A DNA stretch of 64,000 nucleotides from Streptomyces sp. NBC_01775 (GTDB lineage Bacteria; Actinomycetota; Actinomycetes; Streptomycetales; Streptomycetaceae), in the NCBI RefSeq assembly GCF_035917675.1, contig NZ_CP109104.1:3410001-3474000 (forward strand), given 5' to 3'. The notes beneath the pieces are model-generated. The model searched no databases. It was not told the origin of the DNA and was given only the letters and a program-made list of their open reading frames with translations. The stretch's first letter is position 1. Each line of letters begins with the position of its first letter. This document shows, piece after piece, positions 45,865-55,421 of the stretch. The translations under genes were made by a program, and so were the position numbers.

Positions 45865-46592
45865 ACGGCGCCCGCCATGGCGCTCATGTCGCGGGCGACG
45901 CCGTCGCGGACGATGACCTCGCGGTCGGAGTAGGCCGCCACCCGCGACTCATGGGTCACCAGCACCACCGCCGCGCCCGTCTCACGCGCCGCCTGCGTCA
46001 GCAACTCCATGACCCGCTCGCCGTTCAACGAGTCCAGCGCACCGGTCGGTTCGTCCGCGAACACCACCCGGGGCGAAGCGGCCAGCGCACGCGCCACCGC
46101 CACCCGCTGCCCCTGACCGCCCGAGACCTGGCCCGGCCGGTGGTGACGCACCTCGTCCACCTCCAGGCGCGCCAGCCACTCCCGCGCCCGCGCCTCCGCC
46201 TCCTTCCGCGAAGCTCCCGCCAGCCGCAGCGGCAGCGCCGCGTTCTCCACACACGACAGCTCCGGCACCAGCTGTCCGAACTGGAAGACGAACCCGAAGT
46301 CGCCCCGGCGCAGCGCACTGCGCTGCGCGTCCGACATCGCCGAAACCTCCTGCCCCTGATACATCACCCGCCCCTCATCCGGCGGCACGATCCCCGCCAG
46401 GCAGTGCAGCAACGTCGACTTGCCCGACCCCGAGGGGCCCATCACCGCGACCACCTCACCCGCGGCGATCGCGAAATCCGCACCGTCCAGCGCGGACGTC
46501 GACCCATATGTCTTCCGCAGCCCGTGCGCCGACAACAGCGCACTCCGGCCCTTGTGTCCCGCCTGCGCGGGAGCAGTGTGTGTGGCCGTCAT
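45861..46592 (-). CDS. ABC transporter ATP-binding protein (MacB/LolD type)
   Basis: A 243-residue ATPase: Walker A GPSGSGKST, a Q-loop in FVFQFGQL, signature VSGGQGQRV, Walker B VVFADEPTGALD and the switch His in VTHE. The insertion of few residues and the FADEPTGALD form place it in the LolD/MacB subgroup that works with FtsX-type permeases. ATG at 46592 overlaps the padR stop; an upstream 93-codon extension is antisense-like and excluded. Middle gene of a three-gene operon. Confidence 0.94.
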   Translation of the reverse strand: MTATHTAPAQAGHKGRSALLSAHGLRKTYGSTSALDGADFAIAAGEVVAVMGPSGSGKSTLLHCLAGIVPPDEGRVMYQGQEVSAMSDAQRSALRRGDFGFVFQFGQLVPELSCVENAALPLRLAGASRKEAEARAREWLARLEVDEVRHHRPGQVSGGQGQRVAVARALAASPRVVFADEPTGALDSLNGERVMELLTQAARETGAAVVLVTHESRVAAYSDREVIVRDGVARDMSAMAGAV

Positions 46593-47113
46593 GAGCGCAC
46601 CTCCAGTGCGAGCTTCTCCATACGCGCGGCAGCCGTCTCCAGCCACCGCAAATCGGCTTCCAGATGAAACAGGGCGTGATCGCAGATCAGCTGATCCGCC
46701 AGGTCGCCACCTGTCTTGCGGCGGGTCAGTTCGCGCATCAGGCGCAGATGCTCCGAGCGCTGCGTGTCCAGCAGCGCGGCGCCGTCCCGGTCCGTCAGCA
46801 GGGCCAGCACGAGCTTGGTGTAGAGCGTGCTTTGCAGATACGGCTCGGGCTTCTCCGGCGTGGCCAGCCACTGGGCCACATCCGTGATCCCCGCGTCCGT
46901 GATCGCGTACCGCTTGCGCTCCGGCCCGCCCCCGGCCTCGACCCCGTCCACTTCTACGAGCCCGTGCTTCAGCAGCCGGGACATCGTGGAATACACCTGC
47001 CCGTAGTGCAGCGGCCGGTCCTGACCGAACCTCTCGTCAAACGTCCGTTTGAGGTCGTACCCGTGACGCGGCCCGGTCTCCAGAAGACCCAGCAACGTAT
47101 GACTGATTGACAT
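46589..47113 (-). CDS. PadR-family transcriptional regulator
   Basis: A 174-residue repressor. The N-terminal winged helix contains SISHTLLGLLETGPRHGYDL and the wing (ERKRYAITDAG). The C-terminal half is the helical dimerisation domain of the Vir-type group. It is the first gene of the operon with the ABC transporter and very likely represses it, releasing on binding a transporter substrate. A perfect inverted repeat (47133-47155) lies 20 bases upstream of the start. ATG at 47113 gives the family-typical MSISHT start. Confidence 0.92.
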   Translation of the reverse strand: MSISHTLLGLLETGPRHGYDLKRTFDERFGQDRPLHYGQVYSTMSRLLKHGLVEVDGVEAGGGPERKRYAITDAGITDVAQWLATPEKPEPYLQSTLYTKLVLALLTDRDGAALLDTQRSEHLRLMRELTRRKTGGDLADQLICDHALFHLEADLRWLETAAARMEKLALEVRS

Positions 47114-47132
47114 GCTCCGCACTCTACATCAT

Positions 47133-47155
47133 GGGTATACACCCCGCGTATACCC
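47133..47155. promoter_or_regulatory. Operator of the padR-ABC operon
   Basis: A perfect inverted repeat GGGTATAC-N7-GTATACCC directly upstream of padR. The ATAC half-sites resemble known PadR sites (ATGT-ACAT-type, AT-rich core), and the position fits autorepression. Confidence 0.78.
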
Positions 47156-47309
47156 GGGGTGCAGAGAGCCCCGCAGGGGCGCGAGGCTCTGACATGTGCG
47201 GCTCCGCCGCGTGCGCGCGACCAGCCAAAACGCACGGCGCAGCCTGCAAAGCACGAACAGGGGCAGCCCCCACCCAGCACCAGGAAAGAGGGCAACAGAA
47301 AGCGCGCCC

Positions 47310-48755
47310 TCAGCCTCCGTTGACGTTCGCGGCGATCCGGTCGCCCAGCGCCTTGTCGACGTTGCGCCAGTACTGCACCGCGCGCTCCAGCACCGGCTTG
47401 CTCACACCGTCCAGCAGATGGCCCGAGATGTTGCCGACCAGCCGGTCGCGCGCCGCGTCGTCCAGCACCTGCCGCACCATCGTGCCGGGCTGGCTCCAGT
47501 CGTCGTCGTCCCGGCGCAGGGTGTAGGCGTGGCGCACCATCTCGCTGTCCTCCACCGTCCAGCCGGTGACCGGCGCGCGGGTGGGGTCGGCGGCGGGGCC
47601 GCCGTAGGAGTTGGGCGCGTACGGGCGGGCCACGTTCGGCGACACGTAGCGCATCGGGCCGTCCTTGGCGTACGAGTGCACCGGCGCCTGCGGCCTGTTG
47701 GGCGGCAGCTGCGCGTAGTTGGGCCCGATGCGGTAGCGGTGCGTGTCCGGATACGAGAAGAGCCGGCCCAGCAGCATCTTGTCCGGCGAGGGCGCGACGC
47801 CGGGCACCAGGTTGGAGGGCTCGAAGGCCGCCTGCTCGATGTGGACGAAGAAATCATCCGGGTTCTTGTTGAGCGTCATCCGGCCGACCTCGATCTCGGG
47901 GTAGTCGCCGTGCGGCCACACCTTGGTCAGGTCGAAGGGGTTGAAGCGGTAGTCCGGGGCGTCGTCGAACGGCATGACCTGCACCTTCAGCGTCCAGCTC
48001 GGGTGCTCGCCGCGCTCGATGGCCTGCCACAGGTCGCGGCGGTGGCAGTCCGCGTCCGCACCGGCCAGGCGGTCGGCGTCCTCCTGGGTGAGGAAGTCGA
48101 TGCCCTGGTCGGTGTGGAAGTGGTACTTGATCCAGAACTTCTCGCCGGCCGCGTTGACCCACATGTAGGTGTGCGAGCCGTAGCCGTTCATGTGACGGTA
48201 GGAGCGGGGGATGCCGCGGTCGCCCATCAGCCAGGTGACCTGGTGGGCGGACTCGGGCGAGAGCGTCCAGAAGTCCCACTGCATGTCGTGGTCGCGCAGC
48301 CCGCTGCCGATCTGCCGCTTCTGGCTGCGGATGAAGTCCTGGAACTTGATGGTGTCGCGGACGAAGAAGACCGGGGTGTTGTTGCCGACCAGGTCGTAGT
48401 TGCCGTGCTGGGTGTAGAACTTCAGCGCGAATCCGCGCGGGTCACGCCAGGTGTCGGGGCTGCCCTGCTCACCGGCGACGGTGGAGAAGCGGGCCAGCAT
48501 CTCCGTGCGCTTCCCCGGCTGGAAGAGGTCGGCGTGGGTGAACTGGCTGACGTCGTTGGTGACCTCGAAGACGCCGTAGGCACCGCTGCCCTTGGCGTGG
48601 ACGACACGCTCCGGGACCCGCTCGCGGTTGAACTGCGCCATCTTCTCGATGACGTAGTGATCCTGAAGGAGGATCGGACCATCGGCTCCTACGGTGAGCG
48701 AGTGCTCGTCGCTCTCGACCGGGATGCCGACGTTGTTGGTGGTGTAGTCGGACAT
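47310..48755 (-). CDS. katA: Monofunctional haem catalase, small-subunit clade
   Basis: A 481-residue catalase decomposing hydrogen peroxide. The distal His is in [12 protein letters not shown] at about residue 51-62, the distal Asn in NNTPVFF-type context, and the proximal haem Tyr in [12 protein letters not shown] at about residue 335-346. Length fits clade 3 enzymes without the flavodoxin-like extension. No catR/furA gene is adjacent, unlike several streptomycete catalase loci. An inverted repeat lies about 65-75 bases upstream. Confidence 0.97.
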   Translation of the reverse strand: MSDYTTNNVGIPVESDEHSLTVGADGPILLQDHYVIEKMAQFNRERVPERVVHAKGSGAYGVFEVTNDVSQFTHADLFQPGKRTEMLARFSTVAGEQGSPDTWRDPRGFALKFYTQHGNYDLVGNNTPVFFVRDTIKFQDFIRSQKRQIGSGLRDHDMQWDFWTLSPESAHQVTWLMGDRGIPRSYRHMNGYGSHTYMWVNAAGEKFWIKYHFHTDQGIDFLTQEDADRLAGADADCHRRDLWQAIERGEHPSWTLKVQVMPFDDAPDYRFNPFDLTKVWPHGDYPEIEVGRMTLNKNPDDFFVHIEQAAFEPSNLVPGVAPSPDKMLLGRLFSYPDTHRYRIGPNYAQLPPNRPQAPVHSYAKDGPMRYVSPNVARPYAPNSYGGPAADPTRAPVTGWTVEDSEMVRHAYTLRRDDDDWSQPGTMVRQVLDDAARDRLVGNISGHLLDGVSKPVLERAVQYWRNVDKALGDRIAANVNGG

Positions 48756-48817
48756 GGAGCGTCCTCCCGTGAACGAGGGTGGTACGGGATCCGGATTCGC
48801 CTACCCAGCAAAACTCT

Positions 48818-48832
48818 CCGACACCGTGTCGG
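48818..48832. promoter_or_regulatory. 7-1-7 inverted repeat upstream of the catalase gene
   Basis: CCGACAC-C-GTGTCGG lies 63-77 bases before the catalase ATG, where a repressor or activator of the peroxide response could act. The identity of the regulator is unknown. Confidence 0.5.
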
Positions 48833-48986
48833 CAACCCTTGGACCGAGTACCGGCCCTGAACCACGTACAGGATTCCGCCCTTGTTTCACCCTCCCGGGT
48901 GACGCACACCCCGGACCGAGGACGATGTCCGCACGCCCCCGCTAGGACTACGGTGAACAGCCGTGCGCGACAGGGGAGGACGGCGT

Positions 48987-49454
48987 ATGGAGATCGGTAT
49001 CCGCACCGGCGGCGCACCGGACGGAGGCGACGGCCCACCCGGCGCGGCCGGCCCGGACGCCCCCTGCGGCCGGGCCCGTCCAGCCGACCCGTACAGCCCG
49101 GCCGGCACGTCCGGCCCGTACAGCCCGGCCGACGACGCCGACCGGCTCGCCTCGCTCCACCGGTGGCTGCTGGAGGACGACGGACTGCCGCGCGGCACCT
49201 CCGTCACCCTGCGCCCCGCCCACAGCCCCGGGGCCATGGGCGGCGCGTGGGAGGCGGTGAACATCGTCCTCACCCACGCGACGGCCCTGGCCAACCTCGC
49301 CCTCGCCGTCGCCACCTGGCGCCGCACCCACGCCGAGCCCCCGGCCGTGCGGATCGAGTCCAGGGGCGTCACCGTCTCCCTCGACGCGGGCCAGGACCAC
49401 GACGCGGAGACCGTACGGCGACTTCTCGGCGCGCTCGCACCGCCACAGGAGTGA
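48987..49454 (+). CDS. EACC1-type effector-associated protein
   Basis: A 155-residue protein. After a strand (MEIGIRTGG) and a Pro/Gly-rich insertion with a duplicated PYSPA, the EACC1 core follows: LASLHRWLLEDDGLPRG, then GAMGGAWEAVNIVLTHA, a hydrophobic helix, VATWRRT and a C-terminal strand (VRIESRGVTVSLDAG). The family was defined by genomic analysis as a constant component coupled to variable effectors in bacterial conflict systems. ATG at 48987 follows GGGGAGGA. The caspase gene begins four bases after the stop, so they are cotranscribed. Confidence 0.85.
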   Translation: MEIGIRTGGAPDGGDGPPGAAGPDAPCGRARPADPYSPAGTSGPYSPADDADRLASLHRWLLEDDGLPRGTSVTLRPAHSPGAMGGAWEAVNIVLTHATALANLALAVATWRRTHAEPPAVRIESRGVTVSLDAGQDHDAETVRRLLGALAPPQE

Positions 49455-49458
49455 CGCG

Positions 49459-51135
49459 GTGCTGCTGGCCGACCCCGGAGCCTCGCGTGCCGTCCTGATC
49501 GGCACCCACACCTTCACGGACCTCGATCCGCTGCCCGCCGTCTCCAACAATCTGCTCCGGCTGCGCGAGACGCTGACCGACCCCGTCCTGTGGGGGCTCC
49601 CCGCCGAGCACTGCACCGTGATCGAACAGCCCGGCCATCCGGGCGAGGTCCTGGACGCCGTGCGTACAGCGGCCGAAGCGGCACACGACACGCTGCTGGT
49701 CTACTACGCGGGCCACGGCCTGATCGACCACCGCGCCTCCGACCGCGCCGACAAACTGTGCCTCTCGCTGCCGGACTCCCACCCCTCCCAGTTGTACCGC
49801 TCCGTCCGCTACCGCGACCTGCGCGGCCTCCTGCTGGACGCCCGCCGGGCGCTGCGCAAGGTCGTCGTGCTGGACTGCTGCTTCAGCGGCCAGGCGGCGA
49901 TGACCATGGGTCCGGGCGACCTGGCTGACGAGGCGGGCATCCACGGCGTCTACGTGCTGACCTCCGCCGGGGCCAACGCGGAGTCCCTGGCGTTCGCGGG
50001 GGCCCGCTACACGGCCTTCACCGGAGAGTTCCTCGCCCTGATCGAAGAGGGCCTCCCGGACGGGCCCGAGCTGCTGACCCTGGATACGCTCTACGACCGC
50101 GTCCGCCGCGCCGCCCACCACAAGGGGCTGCCCGAGCCCCGCCGTTCGGCCACGGACACCTCGCACAACCTCGCGCTCGTCCGCAACCGCGCGTACACGG
50201 CGCTGCCGCCCGAGGTCGTGCACGAGCGCGAGATCGCCCGGCTGTGGGAGGAGTTGCGGCGGCACTACGACGAGCTGGGGGCCGGCGCGCACCGCGTCGG
50301 CGGTGCGAACCTGTCCGGGCCCCGCCTTCCGCTGCCGTCCGCTGCGTGGATCTGGGCCCAGGCGGAACGGCACGCGACCTACGCCCGCACGGCCCGCGCC
50401 CTGGAAGCACTGCGCCACCGCCGCGCCGAGGAGCGCCGCCGGACCGAGGAGGAGCGCCGCCGGACCGAGGAAGAGCGCCGCCGGGCCCAGGAGGAGCGCG
50501 ACCGGGCCGAGGAGGAGCCCTGCCCCGCAGCGGACCAGGTCCGCCGTACCCGCGCGGAACGGACCGAGCCGCAGCAGGAGTTCGCCGATGTGCTGCGGGC
50601 CGCGTGGCGGAGCGGCGGCGCGCTGCCCGTGCCCGAGCTGGCACGCCGAATGGGCTGCACCCAGGCCATCGCCGACGACCTCCTGACAGGGCGCAGGTTC
50701 CCCACCTGGCATCAGGTGTCCGCCTTCGCCACCGCCTGCGGGGTGGCCCCCAGCAGCTTCGACGGCGCCTGGTCGCAGACCAAGCTGCGGGTCAGGGAGC
50801 GGCGCCGCCCCCAGCGCCCCAAGGCTCCCGTCCGGCCGCCGAGCCTGAGCCCGGCGGCCGGGCTGCTCGGTGACGCGCTGCGCAGCGCCTTCCGGCGGCT
50901 GGAGCTGACGCCCCTGCGCTTCGCGGAAGAGCGGAATCTGGACCCGGACACGGTCGCGCGGTACGCCGCGGGTGCCGAGCTGCCGCCGTGGCAGTTCGTC
51001 CACGACCTCAACGCCGAGGTGCGGGGGCGCAGCCGCTACGGGTTCGACTTCCAGGGGCACACCCTCCCCGAGCTGTACCGCGCCGCCGAGAAGGCTCCCC
51101 GCCGCCCGGCGGGACCCGGCGGGCAACCCCGCTGA
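49459..51135 (+). CDS. Caspase-family protease, EACC1-associated
   Basis: A 558-residue protein. Residues 1-240 are a C14 caspase domain beginning ASRAVLIGTHTFTDL, with the catalytic His in YYAGHG and the catalytic Cys in VLDCCFSG. A charged coiled coil rich in Glu and Arg (about 318-365) includes tandem RRTEEE-type repeats. Two C-terminal segments (about 375-440 and 470-515, the latter LRFAEERNLDPDTVARYAAG) look like helix-turn-helix modules. Starts at GTG. With EACC1 it forms a predicted NTP-independent cell-suicide or defence pair; the trigger is unknown. Confidence 0.87.
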   Translation: MLLADPGASRAVLIGTHTFTDLDPLPAVSNNLLRLRETLTDPVLWGLPAEHCTVIEQPGHPGEVLDAVRTAAEAAHDTLLVYYAGHGLIDHRASDRADKLCLSLPDSHPSQLYRSVRYRDLRGLLLDARRALRKVVVLDCCFSGQAAMTMGPGDLADEAGIHGVYVLTSAGANAESLAFAGARYTAFTGEFLALIEEGLPDGPELLTLDTLYDRVRRAAHHKGLPEPRRSATDTSHNLALVRNRAYTALPPEVVHEREIARLWEELRRHYDELGAGAHRVGGANLSGPRLPLPSAAWIWAQAERHATYARTARALEALRHRRAEERRRTEEERRRTEEERRRAQEERDRAEEEPCPAADQVRRTRAERTEPQQEFADVLRAAWRSGGALPVPELARRMGCTQAIADDLLTGRRFPTWHQVSAFATACGVAPSSFDGAWSQTKLRVRERRRPQRPKAPVRPPSLSPAAGLLGDALRSAFRRLELTPLRFAEERNLDPDTVARYAAGAELPPWQFVHDLNAEVRGRSRYGFDFQGHTLPELYRAAEKAPRRPAGPGGQPR

Positions 51136-51210
51136 CCCCGCCTGCGTCAGCACCCCCGGAAGACCGGTACCGGCCGGCGATTCTCGGGCGAGTGTGCGGG
51201 AAAGGGAGCG

Positions 51211-52986
51211 ATGGGGCAGGCAGCGGACGACCGGCTCGCACTGCTCCGCAGCACCGGGCGCCGGGCCCGCGCCCTGGCCCGGCGCCCGTACTGGGATCCG
51301 CCCGACTCCTCCTGGGTCGTGCGCCGCTGGCCCGGACTGACGGCGATGTGCTGCGCGACGCTGTTCTTCTGGCTGTCGCTGACCCCCTCGCTGGTGCCGA
51401 GGCCATGGCTCCTCCAGGGGGTGATCGGGGGGATCACCGCGGCGCTGGGCTATGCCATAGGGGCCCTGCTGGAGTGGCTGGCGCGGCTCGCGCTCGGGCC
51501 GCTGTGCCGCCGGTACGTGCCCTGGCGCCCCGGCCCACGCTGGCGGGCCCGCGCCTGGCTGGCCTACTACGTGCTCAGCACCGGGCTCACCATCGCCGCG
51601 CTGTCGTGGAGCGCGGACGCCCAGCGCGTGCTGCGCGGGCTCCAGGAGCTGCCGGAGACCCTGACGTGGCACTCGATGATGATCACGCTGCTGGCCCTCG
51701 CGCTCTGCGGCCTGCTGCTGGCCCTCGCGCGGGCGATACGGCTGGCCACCCGCAAGCTCATCCGGCTGCTGGGCCGCTTCGTGCCGCGTCCGCCGGCCAT
51801 CGCCATGGGGGTGCTGGTCAGCGCGACGGTCGTGGTCTTCGGCACGCGGGACGTCGTCTTCGACCGGGGGATCATCGACGTCGCGGCGCGCATCGCGGAG
51901 AACACCGACAAGGGCACCAAGGACGGCATCATCCAGTCCGGCTCCCGCTATGTCTCCGGCAGCCCCCACTCGCTCGTCGCCTGGGACGATCTGGGCTACG
52001 AGGGCCGCAACTTCACCGGCTCCTCGCTCTCCGCGCGCCGGATATCCCAGGTCACCGGCAAGCGCGCGATCCAGCCCGTCCGGGCCTATGTGGGCCAGGA
52101 GTCGGCCCCCGACTTCGCCTCGCGCGCCCGCCTGGCGGTGCGCGAGCTGGAGCGCACCGGCGCCTTCGACCGCGAGGTGCTGGCCATCGCGGGCACCACG
52201 GGGCGCGGCTGGGTCAACTCCACGGACGCCGAGCCGCTGGAGTACATGTACGGCGGCGACACGGCGATCGTCGCGGTGCAGTATTCGTACCTGCCCAGCT
52301 GGGTCTCCTTCCTCGTCGACAAGGAGCAGGCGGGCCGCGCCAACCGCGCGCTGGTCAAGGCGGTGCGCGCCCGCTGGCTGGAGCAGCGTCCCGACAAGCG
52401 GCCCGAGCTGGTCGTCTTCGGCGAGAGCCTGGGCGCCTACGGGATCGAGGCCGCGTTCGACGGCCCGGACGATCTGCTGGCGAAGGTGGACGGCGCGCTG
52501 CTGGCGGGCCCGCCGAACTTCTCACCCGTGCGCCGGGAGCTGACCCGGCACCGCGATCCCGGCAGCCCGGTGTGGCGCCCGGTCTACAAGGAGGGGCGCA
52601 ACTTCCGCTTCGCTCAGTGGCCGGGGAAGGACCTGCGCCGGCCCGGCCCGCTCGCCGGCTGGAAGAGACCCCGCGCGGTCTATCTGCAAAACGCCTCGGA
52701 CGCGATCGTGTGGTGGTCGCCGGACCTGGCGTTCAACCCGCCCCGCTGGCTGCGCGAGCCGCTGGGCCCCGACATCACGGACGAGGTCAACTGGTTCCCG
52801 CTGGTGACCTTCTGGCAGACCACCGTCGACATGGCGGTCTCCTACGCGGTGGGCGCGCCGCACGGGCACCGCTACGGCAACGGCTCGGTCGAGGGCTGGG
52901 CCGCGGTGGCACCGCCGGACGGCTGGACGAAGGCGGACACGGCCCGCCTCCAGCGCTTCATGGACAAGCGCGAGGCCCCGTACTGA
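51211..52986 (+). CDS. Membrane-anchored alpha/beta-hydrolase family protein (PF10081-like)
   Basis: A 591-residue protein with five to six N-terminal helices (to about residue 225), then an extracytoplasmic alpha/beta hydrolase domain with the nucleophile elbow GESLGAYG at about residue 405 and a catalytic Asp/His environment nearby. The whole layout matches a family annotated as alpha/beta-hydrolase membrane proteins in actinobacteria. Its natural substrate is not established; an envelope lipid is an obvious guess. ATG start, 75 bases after the caspase gene. Confidence 0.88.
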   Translation: MGQAADDRLALLRSTGRRARALARRPYWDPPDSSWVVRRWPGLTAMCCATLFFWLSLTPSLVPRPWLLQGVIGGITAALGYAIGALLEWLARLALGPLCRRYVPWRPGPRWRARAWLAYYVLSTGLTIAALSWSADAQRVLRGLQELPETLTWHSMMITLLALALCGLLLALARAIRLATRKLIRLLGRFVPRPPAIAMGVLVSATVVVFGTRDVVFDRGIIDVAARIAENTDKGTKDGIIQSGSRYVSGSPHSLVAWDDLGYEGRNFTGSSLSARRISQVTGKRAIQPVRAYVGQESAPDFASRARLAVRELERTGAFDREVLAIAGTTGRGWVNSTDAEPLEYMYGGDTAIVAVQYSYLPSWVSFLVDKEQAGRANRALVKAVRARWLEQRPDKRPELVVFGESLGAYGIEAAFDGPDDLLAKVDGALLAGPPNFSPVRRELTRHRDPGSPVWRPVYKEGRNFRFAQWPGKDLRRPGPLAGWKRPRAVYLQNASDAIVWWSPDLAFNPPRWLREPLGPDITDEVNWFPLVTFWQTTVDMAVSYAVGAPHGHRYGNGSVEGWAAVAPPDGWTKADTARLQRFMDKREAPY

Positions 52987-53019
52987 CGTCGGCCCGGGAA
53001 GGCCGGGAGTGACGTCCTT

Positions 53020-53053
53020 GCCGCGGGCGCCGGTGACTCCCGGCGCCCGCGGC
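53020..53053. terminator. Bidirectional terminator between hydrolase and AI-2E genes
   Basis: A perfect 14-bp stem GCCGCGGGCGCCGG/CCGGCGCCCGCGGC with a 6-base loop between converging stop codons. Confidence 0.9.
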
Positions 53054-53060
53054 GTCCGGA

Positions 53061-54443
53061 TCAGCGCGCGGGCTCGGGCCCGGTGCCCGTATCCGCGACC
53101 GCGTCCGGCGGCGCCGTCTCGCGTACCTGGCGGATGGCCTGCTCCTGCGCGTACGCCTTCAGATAGACGACGACGGTGTTGGTCACGGCGACCAGCGGCA
53201 CCGACACCACCGCGCCCGGGATGCCCGCGATCAGGCTGCCGCCGGTCACGCCCAGCACCACGGCCAGGGGATGCACCCGCACCAGCCGCCCCAGGATGAA
53301 CGGCTGGAGGATGTGGCTCTCGATCTGCTGGACGGCCAACACGACCGCCAGCGCCAGCAGCGCGGTGACCACGCCGTCGGTGACGAGCGCGACCACCACG
53401 GCCAGCGCTCCGGAGATCACCGCACCCACGATCGGGATGAAGGCGAACAGGAAGATGAAGACGGCCAGCGGCACGGCCATCGGAACCTTGAGGAAATAGA
53501 GCCCGACGCCGATGAAGACCGCGTCGATCAGCGCCACTATCACCGTGCCGCGCACATACCCGGTGAGCGTGGCCCAGGCCCGCGGGCCCGCGCCGGCGAC
53601 GCCCTCCCGGGCCGCTGCGGGCACGAACTTCAGCGCCCAGTTCCAGATCTGCTTGCCGTCGTAGAGCAGGAAGAGCGTCACGAACATCGTCAGCAGCGCC
53701 CCGGAGAGGAACTCCACGACGACGGTGACGCCTTCGATACCGGCGGAGGTCAGCTCCTTGCTGTTGTCCCCGATCCAGTCGCTGAGGTTCTTGGCGATGC
53801 CGTTGATCTGCTCCTCGGAGACATGGAACGGGCCGTTCAGCGCCCAGCTCTTCAGCTCCTGGATACCGTCCTGCACCTTGGCGGTGAGGGTGTCGAGATT
53901 CTCCATGATCTGCCACACCACGAACCAGCCGACCAGGCCCATGACCACGAAGCCGCCGATGAAGGTGATGGCGGTGGCGAGCCCCCTGCCCAGCCCTATG
54001 CGCCGCAGCCGTGCGACGGTCGGCTGGAGGAGCGCGGTGATCAGCAGTCCGGCGGAGAACGCGATGATCAGCAGGCTGATGGTGCTGACGACCTTCATCA
54101 GTACCCAGATGACCCCCGCGAGCACGAGCAGCCGCCAGCCGGCCTCGGCGGCGACGCGCATGCCCCACGGCACGGCGACGGCCGGTTCCGGTTTCGCCGA
54201 TATGGCGGGGGCGTACTTGGGTGGCGGCGGGACGTACTCCCGCTCGCGCCGGCCCTGCTCGGCCGCGTCCGCTTCCGCGTCGGCATGCGCGCGGCCCGCC
54301 TCGGCCGAAGAGAGGCGGCGGTCGACGGAGCCGGCCTCCCCGGGCGCTGTGCCCCCCTCTTCTTCCGTTCCGGCACGTCGCTCGGCGGCCTTCGCGGCCC
54401 AGCGGCCGACAGCCGACCTGAGCCTGTCCATTCTGCTCGTCAT
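53061..54443 (-). CDS. AI-2E family transporter
   Basis: A 460-residue membrane protein. The first 100 residues are a hydrophilic tail rich in Ala, Glu and Arg. About eight helices follow, with the conserved region IAFSAGLLITALLQPTV and, late in the chain, SHILQPFILGRLVRVHPL and GAVVSVPLVAVTNTV. The family includes the E. coli TqsA autoinducer-2 exporter and several Na+/H+ antiporters, so the substrate is uncertain. ATG at 54443 is preceded by GGAGGAAG. Confidence 0.9.
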   Translation of the reverse strand: MTSRMDRLRSAVGRWAAKAAERRAGTEEEGGTAPGEAGSVDRRLSSAEAGRAHADAEADAAEQGRREREYVPPPPKYAPAISAKPEPAVAVPWGMRVAAEAGWRLLVLAGVIWVLMKVVSTISLLIIAFSAGLLITALLQPTVARLRRIGLGRGLATAITFIGGFVVMGLVGWFVVWQIMENLDTLTAKVQDGIQELKSWALNGPFHVSEEQINGIAKNLSDWIGDNSKELTSAGIEGVTVVVEFLSGALLTMFVTLFLLYDGKQIWNWALKFVPAAAREGVAGAGPRAWATLTGYVRGTVIVALIDAVFIGVGLYFLKVPMAVPLAVFIFLFAFIPIVGAVISGALAVVVALVTDGVVTALLALAVVLAVQQIESHILQPFILGRLVRVHPLAVVLGVTGGSLIAGIPGAVVSVPLVAVTNTVVVYLKAYAQEQAIRQVRETAPPDAVADTGTGPEPAR

Positions 54444-54624
54444 TCCGCTTCCTCCGCCCCCCTTGGCCATGGGCTTCGCCGTGTGTGGGACGACGTTACC
54501 CGCGCCCATGGTTGCTTCCCGACCGGACGCGTCGGCGGGCGGCCCCCTCCAAGGCGCCTTCACGCTCCCGGCACCCGCACGCTCCAGACGCCTGATGCTT
54601 CACGTTCCAGGCGCCGTCATGCGC

Positions 54625-54668
54625 GATGCCCCCCGCGGTGACCCTCTCGGGCCGCCACGGGGGGCATC
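54625..54668 (-). terminator. Terminator of the transglycosylase gene
   Basis: An 11-bp stem GATGCCCCCCG/CGGGGGGCATC with a 22-base, partly paired loop, 27 bases past the stop of the minus-strand gene. Confidence 0.75.
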
Positions 54669-54695
54669 GGAAAAGCTGTACAGAACCGAACCGGC

Positions 54696-55421
54696 TCAGT
54701 ACCAGTGGTTGGCCTGCCAGAAGTCCCAGGCACCGCAGGGGCTGCCGTACCGGTCGTTCATGTAGTTCTGGCCCCACTTGATCTGAGTGGCCGGGTTGGT
54801 CCTCCAGTCGGCACCGGCCGAGGACATCTTGGAGCCGGGAAGCGCCTGGACGAGACCGTAGGCACCCGAAGAAGCGTTGGTGGCCTTGTAGTTCCAGCCG
54901 GACTCGCGCTTCACGATCTCCGAGAAGCACTGGTACTGGTCGCCACCGACGATCTGCTTGGCCATCGACTGGACTTCGGCCGTGGAGTAGGAGCCCTTCT
55001 GCGCGAAGTCACCGGCTCCGGCGCGCGAGTCCGAACGGCTGGAAGCCGACTGGACCTTCTCGCGTGCCTTGGCCTTCTTCGCCGCCTTCTCGGCAGCGGC
55101 CTCCCTCTCGGCCTTCGCCTTCTTGGCCGCCGCGTCCTTGGCGGCCTTCTTGCGAGCGGATTCCGCTGCGGACTTCTTGGCCTCCGCGTCCGCGGCGGAC
55201 GACGCGGCGTCCGCCTGCTGGTTGAGGGAGGCGGTCTGTACCTGGGCCTGGGAGCCCGCGGGTATGTCCTCGAGGAGCGTCGCCTCAGCGGCGGTGGCCT
55301 CGACGTCGTTGGACGCCTGGCCCTGTTCGCTGCCCGCAGCAACACCGACGACAGCGCCGACGGTGGTGACCGCGGTGGCGGACGCCACGGCGAATCCCCG
55401 GACCGAAATCCGAGCAGTCAC
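54696..55421 (-). CDS. Secreted transglycosylase-like protein (SLT/lysozyme fold)
   Basis: A 241-residue secreted protein. The N-terminus has a signal peptide (ISVRGFAVASATAVTTVG). Residues about 70-130 are an Ala/Lys/Glu-rich coiled coil. The C-terminal 80 residues form a compact muralytic domain with Glu in FSEIVKRESGWNY as catalytic acid, then SGAYGLVQALPGSKM and NDRYGSPCGAWDFW. Related Streptomyces proteins cleave peptidoglycan during germination and growth. GTG at 55421 is chosen since GGAAGGAAA precedes it; an ATG six codons upstream is weaker. No c-di-AMP riboswitch core is recognisable upstream. Confidence 0.88.
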   Translation of the reverse strand: MTARISVRGFAVASATAVTTVGAVVGVAAGSEQGQASNDVEATAAEATLLEDIPAGSQAQVQTASLNQQADAASSAADAEAKKSAAESARKKAAKDAAAKKAKAEREAAAEKAAKKAKAREKVQSASSRSDSRAGAGDFAQKGSYSTAEVQSMAKQIVGGDQYQCFSEIVKRESGWNYKATNASSGAYGLVQALPGSKMSSAGADWRTNPATQIKWGQNYMNDRYGSPCGAWDFWQANHWY

